A stretch of DNA of 5,735 nucleotides. Origin: an uncultured Hyphomicrobiales bacterium (lineage in GTDB: Bacteria > Pseudomonadota > Alphaproteobacteria > Rhizobiales > Beijerinckiaceae). The position numbers and the translations under genes are program-made. Below, piece after piece: positions 1 through 5,735 of this stretch. The notes beneath the pieces were generated by a model that saw nothing but the letters and a program-made list of their open reading frames with translations, did no database searches and was not told where the DNA came from. Where the stretch lies: positions 1 through 5,735 of the forward strand of contig CAIZGQ010000293.1 of the NCBI GenBank assembly GCA_903932565.1. Direction: 5' to 3'. Every line of letters starts with the position of its first letter. Position 1 is the first letter of the stretch.

Positions 1-3222
<3,222 letters not shown>

Positions 3223-3230
3223 GTAAATCC

Positions 3231-3248
3231 CGGCGCTGCAGAGCGCCG
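3231..3248 (+). other. short perfect hairpin just after the rpoC stop
   Basis: CGGCGCT (3231-3237) and AGCGCCG (3242-3248) pair perfectly over 7 bp with a 4-base loop (GCAG). It begins 9 bases after the rpoC stop and lies 15 bases before the terminator stem. No T-run follows, so it is not itself a standard intrinsic terminator; it could stabilise the 3' end of the transcript. The pairing is seen directly; a function is inferred. Confidence 0.45.
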
Positions 3249-3262
3249 CGGCTCCATGCGAG

Positions 3263-3294
3263 AAAAGGCCGTACCTTCGGGTGCGGCCTTTTTT
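3263..3294 (+). terminator. intrinsic terminator after rpoC
   Basis: GGCCGTACC (3267-3275) pairs with GGTGCGGCC (3280-3288) over 9 bp including one T-G wobble, closed by a C(UUCG)G tetraloop, an exceptionally stable loop. Six T follow (3289-3294), and the AAAA at 3263-3266 can extend the stem into them. The stem starts 44 bases after the rpoC stop, so it most likely ends the rpoBC transcript. The A-run on the left arm gives a weaker terminator shape on the opposite strand too, but no convergent gene is visible that would use it. Confidence 0.92.
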
Positions 3295-3384
3295 GTTTCG
3301 AGCGCGATATCACCATGATTCTGCCGCTGCGATGGTTCGAAGCTGAGCAATGCCGTTAACGAATTACCGGCCGTAACTTGATGC

Positions 3385-3404
3385 GGCGTGCGCGAATGCA
3401 CGTC
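3385..3404. promoter_or_regulatory. inverted repeat upstream of the PAS-like gene (possible operator or leader hairpin)
   Basis: GGCGTGC (3385-3391) and GCACGTC (3398-3404) form a 7-pair inverted repeat with one G-T wobble around a 6-base centre, GCGAAT; the inner 5 bp (CGTGC/GCACG) are perfect. It ends 32 bases before the ATG of the PAS-like gene, a position suited to an operator or a leader hairpin. I could not find a convincing -35/-10 pair in the spacer 3299-3436, so whether it overlaps a promoter is unknown. Confidence 0.3.
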
Positions 3405-3436
3405 TGATTAATCTGAGTTGCGGCAAGGTCACGTGA

Positions 3437-3946
3437 ATGAACAGGCGGCAGCTGCCTGTCGCACAGGGATGGCCTTCGATGTACCAGCCGATCGCTAATC
3501 AACACCTTGCGGATACGCGCCCCGAGGGGGAGAGCGTGTCCCTTGAGCACGAGCTTGGACTGCCGCTTGAAATCCTTGCACCCGTGCTGGAAGGCGCCGC
3601 AGCCCGGGGCATGGCCGATGCCTTCGAGATGATGGGGCACGCGGCCGTGTTCTTTGATGCCGCTGGCAACGTGCTCCATGCAGGCGCGACGGTGCGCAAG
3701 TTTCTCGGGCAGGGCCTTGTTCTGTCCGGGCGCCAGCTCGTCGCCTCGACCCCAGAAGGCAACCAGGTGCTTCAGGCGATCCTCAGCGCGGCTCTCGCGG
3801 GCGAGACCACGATGGGCGAGCTACGCCTTGGTCCTGACCATACACAGTCGATTCTGAGAATCGAAGGGCGAGCTGGTCCACTGCCACGCCGAAATGGCCA
3901 GTTGCTGAATGCGATTCTCCTGTTTTCCTGCAGTACCGCAGCCTGA
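3437..3946 (+). CDS. small PAS-like domain protein lacking a DNA-binding domain; function unknown
   Basis: A 169-residue, soluble-looking protein with no signal peptide or membrane segment. Residues about 59-165 resemble the PAS-like sensor half found in some alphaproteobacterial LuxR-family regulators: a helix ending in MMGHAAVFFDAAGNVLHAG (65-83), then FLGQGLVLSGRQLVAS (89-104), a helix AILSAALAGE (114-123), and a final strand AILLFS (159-164). In those regulators a helix-turn-helix follows that last strand; here the protein stops five residues later, and the downstream frames show no recognisable HTH. It may be a stand-alone sensor, a partner-binding protein, or a remnant. High GC at third codon positions supports coding. 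The start at 3437 has AAGG 8 bases upstream; an internal ATG at 3479 (residue 15) with AGGGA 9 bases upstream is an equally plausible start. It lies between the rpoC terminator and the str leader, in the same direction as both. Family placement is from recall and moderately sure; function is not known. Confidence 0.75.
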   Translation: MNRRQLPVAQGWPSMYQPIANQHLADTRPEGESVSLEHELGLPLEILAPVLEGAAARGMADAFEMMGHAAVFFDAAGNVLHAGATVRKFLGQGLVLSGRQLVASTPEGNQVLQAILSAALAGETTMGELRLGPDHTQSILRIEGRAGPLPRRNGQLLNAILLFSCSTAA

Positions 3947-4035
3947 ATCAGCTGTCCTTTGCGCGCAGGATCGGAAAAAGCCCTCTGGTATCGTTAACAA
4001 TGCCAATATTTAGGCTCTGCTTGCCTTGAAAACAG

Positions 4036-4064
4036 TTGACGAGGGGAAATGCTGGGCTTAGGTT
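4036..4064 (+). promoter_or_regulatory. candidate promoter of the str operon
   Basis: TTGACG at 4036-4041 is a near-consensus -35 and matches the alphaproteobacterial form (TTGACG-S in Caulobacter). After 13-16 bases comes GCTTAGGT (4056-4063), which keeps the GCT start of the Caulobacter-type -10 (GCTANAWC) but is otherwise a poor match, and is weak against TATAAT. If used, transcription would begin near 4070, giving an rpsL leader of roughly 290 bases. The -35 is the convincing half; the -10 is not. Confidence 0.4.
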
Positions 4065-4095
4065 CCGCCCACTTCAGCAGGCCGTATGTGCCAAC

Positions 4096-4119
4096 GTTTT
4101 CGGGTGACACACCTGAAAC
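4096..4119 (+). other. leader hairpin 1 upstream of rpsL
   Basis: GTTTTCGGGTG (4096-4106) pairs with CACCTGAAAC (4110-4119): ten pairs with one G-T wobble and a single bulged T near the base, around a 3-base ACA loop. It would sit about 25 bases into a transcript started from the 4036 promoter candidate. No T-run follows, so it is not terminator-like. The pairing is visible; a role in the leader is inferred. Confidence 0.45.
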
Positions 4120-4194
4120 CTAGGGGACATAAACGCTGCTGGTCTCACCGACGGAAGATAAGCTGGGCCCTCAGGGGACTGGATCGGGAAGCAC

Positions 4195-4218
4195 GATCGC
4201 ACACATTGTGTTGTGATC
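4195..4218 (+). other. leader hairpin 2 upstream of rpsL
   Basis: GATCGCACAC (4195-4204) pairs with GTGTTGTGATC (4208-4218): ten pairs with one G-T wobble and one bulged T, around an ATT loop. Like hairpin 1 it has long arms, a single bulged T and a 3-base loop. It lies about 145 bases before the rpsL start. Confidence 0.42.
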
Positions 4219-4231
4219 CTCTGCATGTCGA

Positions 4232-4260
4232 GCGCCGAACGCCCCCTGGGCCGACGGCGC
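4232..4260 (+). other. leader hairpin 3 upstream of rpsL, followed by a T-rich stretch
   Basis: GCGCCG (4232-4237) pairs with CGGCGC (4255-4260), and inside it GCCC (4241-4244) pairs with GGGC (4248-4251) around CCT. The two helices are separated by a symmetric 3x3 internal loop (AAC/CGA). ATTTCGTTT follows directly (4261-4269), so the element faintly resembles an attenuator, although the T-run is interrupted. An alternative pairing of GCGCA (4257-4261) with TGTGC (4270-4274) would compete with the lower stem. Confidence 0.42.
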
Positions 4261-4313
4261 ATTTCGTTTGTGCGTGGGATCAACCGCGTCACGGACTTAG
4301 ATGGGTGGTTTGC

Positions 4314-4366
4314 CATCTCCTTTGTCCACTCAGATTCAATAGTTCGCTTTAGAAGGGCGAAGGATG
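4314..4366 (+). promoter_or_regulatory. hairpin that can mask the rpsL ribosome binding site and start codon
   Basis: TCCTTTGTCC (4318-4327) pairs without a break with GGGCGAAGGA (4355-4364): eight Watson-Crick and two G-T pairs, enclosing a 27-base loop. Past a two-base bulge, CA (4314-4315) can also pair with TG (4365-4366), covering the whole ATG. The pairing region takes in the last GG of the Shine-Dalgarno AGAAGG (4351-4356) and the start-adjacent AAGG (4360-4363). In this fold initiation on rpsL would be blocked, which is the usual logic of ribosomal-protein feedback control. Seen as pairing only; regulation is inferred, and CT-rich sequence next to a Shine-Dalgarno pairs readily by chance. 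Confidence 0.4.
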
Positions 4367-4735
4367 CCAACGATCAGTCAGTTGATCCGCAAGCCGCGGC
4401 AACCGAAGACCTACCGCGAAAAGGCCCGCCATCTCGGAGCATCTCCGCAGAAGCGTGGCGTGTGCACGCGCGTCTACACGACGACGCCGAAGAAGCCGAA
4501 CTCTGCGCTCCGTAAGGTTGCCAAGGTTCGTCTGACCAACGGTTTTGAAGTGATCGGATACATTCCGGGTGAAGGGCATAACCTTCAGGAACATTCGGTC
4601 GTCATGATCCGTGGTGGCCGCGTCAAGGATCTTCCCGGCGTTCGCTATCACATTTTGCGCGGCGTGCTGGATACCCAGGGCGTCAAGGATCGTAAGCAAC
4701 GCCGTTCGAAGTACGGCGCGAAGCGTCCGAAGTAA
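4364..4735 (+). CDS. rpsL: 30S ribosomal protein S12
   Basis: Small-subunit protein at the decoding centre, contacting 16S helices 18, 27 and 44 and monitoring codon-anticodon fit. At 123 residues it has normal full length and carries the family signatures QKRGVCTRVYTTTPKKPNSA (29-48) and RLTNGFEVIGYIPGEGHNLQ (56-75), and the basic tail ending KYGAKRPK. Lys43 and Lys88, the sites of classic streptomycin-resistance substitutions, are both wild type, so S12 predicts streptomycin sensitivity. Asp89, the residue methylthiolated by RimO, is present. The start at 4364 is set by AGAAGG seven bases upstream and by the invariant MPTI N-terminus. First gene of the str operon, 15 bases before rpsG. Expression may be limited by the leader hairpin over its start. 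Confidence 0.99.
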   Translation: MPTISQLIRKPRQPKTYREKARHLGASPQKRGVCTRVYTTTPKKPNSALRKVAKVRLTNGFEVIGYIPGEGHNLQEHSVVMIRGGRVKDLPGVRYHILRGVLDTQGVKDRKQRRSKYGAKRPK

Positions 4736-4739
4736 GGGG
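4734..4739 (+). promoter_or_regulatory. rpsG Shine-Dalgarno overlapping the rpsL stop codon
   Basis: AAGGGG (4734-4739) includes the last two bases of the rpsL TAA (4733-4735) and lies 11 bases before the rpsG ATG at 4751. A ribosome finishing rpsL would be sitting on this site, which favours translational coupling of S12 and S7. The spacing to the start is somewhat long. Confidence 0.6.
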
Positions 4740-4750
4740 CCGAGACACAC

Positions 4751-5221
4751 ATGTCACGTCGTCATAGCGCTGAGAAGCGTCAAGTCATTCCGGACGCCAA
4801 GTTCCACGACATCATCGTCGCCAAGTTCATGAATTCGATCATGTACGACGGCATGAAGTCAGTTGCCGAAGCCATTGTTTACGGCGCTTTCGACAACATC
4901 GAGACCCGCACCAAGCAGGACCCGCTTCCTGTCTTCAAGCAGGCTCTTGAGAATGTCGCGCCGGCCATCGAAGTTCGTTCGCGTCGCGTCGGCGGTGCAA
5001 CGTACCAGGTGCCGGTGGAAGTTCGGACCGAGCGTCGTCAGGCTCTCGCGATCCGTTGGATCATCACAGCCGCACGCGGCCGTAACGACAAGACAATGGT
5101 GGATCGCCTGTCAGCCGAGCTGATGGACGCCGCCAACAACCGCGGCAACGCGGTGAAGAAGCGTGAAGACACACACAGGATGGCTGAAGCCAACCGCGCC
5201 TTCTCGCATTATCGCTGGTAA
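4751..5221 (+). CDS. rpsG: 30S ribosomal protein S7
   Basis: Primary binder of the 16S rRNA 3' major domain, nucleating assembly of the head of the 30S subunit and lining the E site. It is 156 residues, the usual bacterial length. Hallmarks are the basic N-terminus MSRRHSAEKR, KFMNSIMYDGMKSVAE (25-40), the beta-hairpin GGATYQVPVEVR (81-92) that reaches into the E site, RRQALAIRWI (95-104), and the C-terminal AFSHYRW (150-156). The start at 4751 matches the conserved SRR N-terminus. In E. coli S7 is the autogenous repressor of this operon, acting between rpsL and rpsG, but here that spacer is only 15 bases. fusA follows after 42 bases. No residue looks out of place. Confidence 0.99.
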   Translation: MSRRHSAEKRQVIPDAKFHDIIVAKFMNSIMYDGMKSVAEAIVYGAFDNIETRTKQDPLPVFKQALENVAPAIEVRSRRVGGATYQVPVEVRTERRQALAIRWIITAARGRNDKTMVDRLSAELMDAANNRGNAVKKREDTHRMAEANRAFSHYRW

Positions 5222-5230
5222 ACGCCTGAA

Positions 5231-5248
5231 GGTGCCGGATCGCGCACC
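5231..5248 (+). other. short hairpin in the rpsG-fusA spacer
   Basis: GGTGC (5231-5235) pairs with GCACC (5244-5248) around an 8-base loop, ending three bases before the fusA Shine-Dalgarno GAGGA (5252-5256). It does not cover the site, so it would more likely keep it exposed or pause ribosomes than block it. Five base pairs is short enough to be chance. Confidence 0.25.
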
Positions 5249-5263
5249 GCCGAGGAATTGAAG

Positions 5264-5735
5264 ATGGCCCGCCAATACGCACTCGAAGATTATCGTAACT
5301 TCGGCATCATGGCTCACATTGATGCCGGCAAGACGACGACGACCGAGCGCATTCTGTACTACACCGGCAAGTCCCATAAGATCGGCGAAGTCCATGACGG
5401 CGCCGCGACCATGGACTTCATGGAGCAGGAGCAGGAGCGCGGCATCACGATTACGTCGGCTGCAACGACGGCAATCTGGAACGGCAAGCGTCTCAACATC
5501 ATTGACACCCCCGGCCACGTGGACTTCACGATTGAAGTCGAGCGTTCGCTGCGCGTGCTTGACGGTGCTGTTTGCGTTCTCGACTCCAACCAGGGTGTGG
5601 AGCCGCAGACCGAGACGGTCTGGCGTCAGGGTGACAAGTACAAAGTTCCGCGCATCGTGTTCGCCAACAAGATGGACAAGGTTGGTGCGGATTTCTTCCG
5701 TTGCCTGTCTGACATCAAGACACGCCTGGGTGCCA
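5264..5735 (+). CDS. fusA: translation elongation factor G (3'-truncated by window edge)
   Basis: Ribosomal GTPase that drives tRNA-mRNA translocation and, with RRF, ribosome recycling. The first 157 codons are present, covering most of the GTP-binding domain; the full protein is about 690-700 residues. The G motifs are intact: G1 AHIDAGKT (17-24), switch I/G2 RGITI (59-63) with Thr62, G3 DTPGH (81-85) with catalytic His85, and G4 NKMD (135-138). The segment DSNQGVEPQTETVWRQ (107-122) is typical of EF-G rather than EF-Tu, LepA or TypA. The start at 5264 has GAGGA seven bases upstream and gives the expected short N-terminus before G1. Third gene of the str operon; tuf is the usual next gene but is outside the window. 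Confidence 0.98.
   Translation, partial: MARQYALEDYRNFGIMAHIDAGKTTTTERILYYTGKSHKIGEVHDGAATMDFMEQEQERGITITSAATTAIWNGKRLNIIDTPGHVDFTIEVERSLRVLDGAVCVLDSNQGVEPQTETVWRQGDKYKVPRIVFANKMDKVGADFFRCLSDIKTRLGA

Larger units (their letters stand above)
3947..4363 (+). other. 417-base non-coding region: str operon promoter/leader
   Basis: No convincing gene is present. The open frames here encode stretches rich in Cys, Trp, His and Arg, unlike the neighbouring proteins, and overlap hairpins. The first ~85 bases (to about 4030) are comparatively A+T-rich and contain no clear terminator for the PAS-like gene. From about 4036 onward there is a possible promoter and then hairpins at 4096-4119, 4195-4218, 4232-4260 and 4314-4366. 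This arrangement is what a long, structured 5' leader of the ribosomal-protein operon would look like; the transcript boundaries are inferred. Confidence 0.6.

Noticed and set aside
3429..3436. Perfect palindrome TCACGTGA directly before the PAS-like gene ATG
   Set aside because: An 8-base palindrome is weak evidence alone, and it lies in the Shine-Dalgarno spacer where an operator would be unusual.
3356..3762. Minus-strand open frames (107 and 87 codons) antisense to the PAS-like gene
   Set aside because: The plus-strand frame shows the recognisable PAS-like pattern and GC-rich third positions; the antisense proteins show no family features.
3990..4010. CtrA-like site around GTTAAC (3993-3998)
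   Set aside because: Only one TTAA half-site is present; the position seven bases on reads AATA, not TTAA.
3947..4030. A hidden HTH-encoding continuation of the PAS-like gene by frameshift
   Set aside because: Reading the frames past the stop gives only short, unrelated peptides before stop codons, with nothing resembling a LuxR-type helix-turn-helix.
4122..4179. Direct repeat AGGGGAC at 4122-4128 and 4173-4179
   Set aside because: Seven bases twice in a GC-rich region is expected by chance, and the flanking bases diverge.
4310..4340. Possible second promoter TTGCCA (4310) with TTCAAT (4335)
   Set aside because: The 19-base spacer is too long, and transcription would start almost on the rpsL Shine-Dalgarno.
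4074..4370. Open frames of 88 (+) and 98 (-) codons in the rpsL leader
   Set aside because: Composition is rich in Cys, Trp, His and Arg, the frames cover the leader hairpins, no good Shine-Dalgarno is evident, and the minus frame runs into the rpsL start.
4213..4515. 100-codon plus-strand frame overlapping the start of rpsL
   Set aside because: It shares 152 bases with rpsL in another frame and shows no recognisable protein features; it is a shadow frame.

Overview
This window is a ribosome/transcription housekeeping locus, with every gene on the + strand: the 3' three-quarters of rpoC (RNA polymerase beta'), one small PAS-like protein gene, then the start of the str operon (rpsL, rpsG, and the first part of fusA). 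The high GC content, strong GC bias at third codon positions, a beta' subunit carrying a large insertion in its trigger loop, a 156-residue S7 ending in HYRW, and the protein signatures of S12 and EF-G all fit an alphaproteobacterium, most likely of the Hyphomicrobiales (Rhizobiales). The order-level placement is an inference from recall of family sequences, not a search.

Layout. Bases 1-3222: rpoC, entering the window already in frame; about 320 N-terminal residues lie upstream, judged by lining up the NADFDGD catalytic motif with E. coli. Bases 3223-3436: a short hairpin and then a clear intrinsic terminator (UUCG tetraloop plus T-run) that closes the presumed rpoBC transcript, followed by a spacer with an inverted repeat. 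Bases 3437-3946: a 169-residue protein resembling the N-terminal PAS-like sensor half of some alphaproteobacterial LuxR-type regulators, but with no DNA-binding domain. Bases 3947-4363: a 417-base non-coding stretch holding a possible promoter (TTGACG at 4036) and several good hairpins, the last of which can pair with the rpsL Shine-Dalgarno region and start codon. Bases 4364-5735: rpsL, rpsG (15-base spacer) and fusA (42-base spacer), closely packed as one operon; fusA runs off the end after 157 codons.

How it fits together. Beta' is the catalytic half of RNA polymerase; S12 and S7 are small-subunit proteins at the decoding centre and the 3' major domain; EF-G drives translocation. The terminator after rpoC and the long leader before rpsL suggest that the rpoBC and str units are transcribed separately, with the PAS-like gene as an inserted cistron of unknown role. 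The 15-base rpsL-rpsG spacer leaves no room for the E. coli-type S7 operator, so any feedback control more plausibly acts in the structured leader. No mobile element, CRISPR array, tRNA or rRNA was seen, and the coding genes look intact and ordinary. The points worth a second look are the rpsL leader and the HTH-less PAS protein; no wholly new system is evident.
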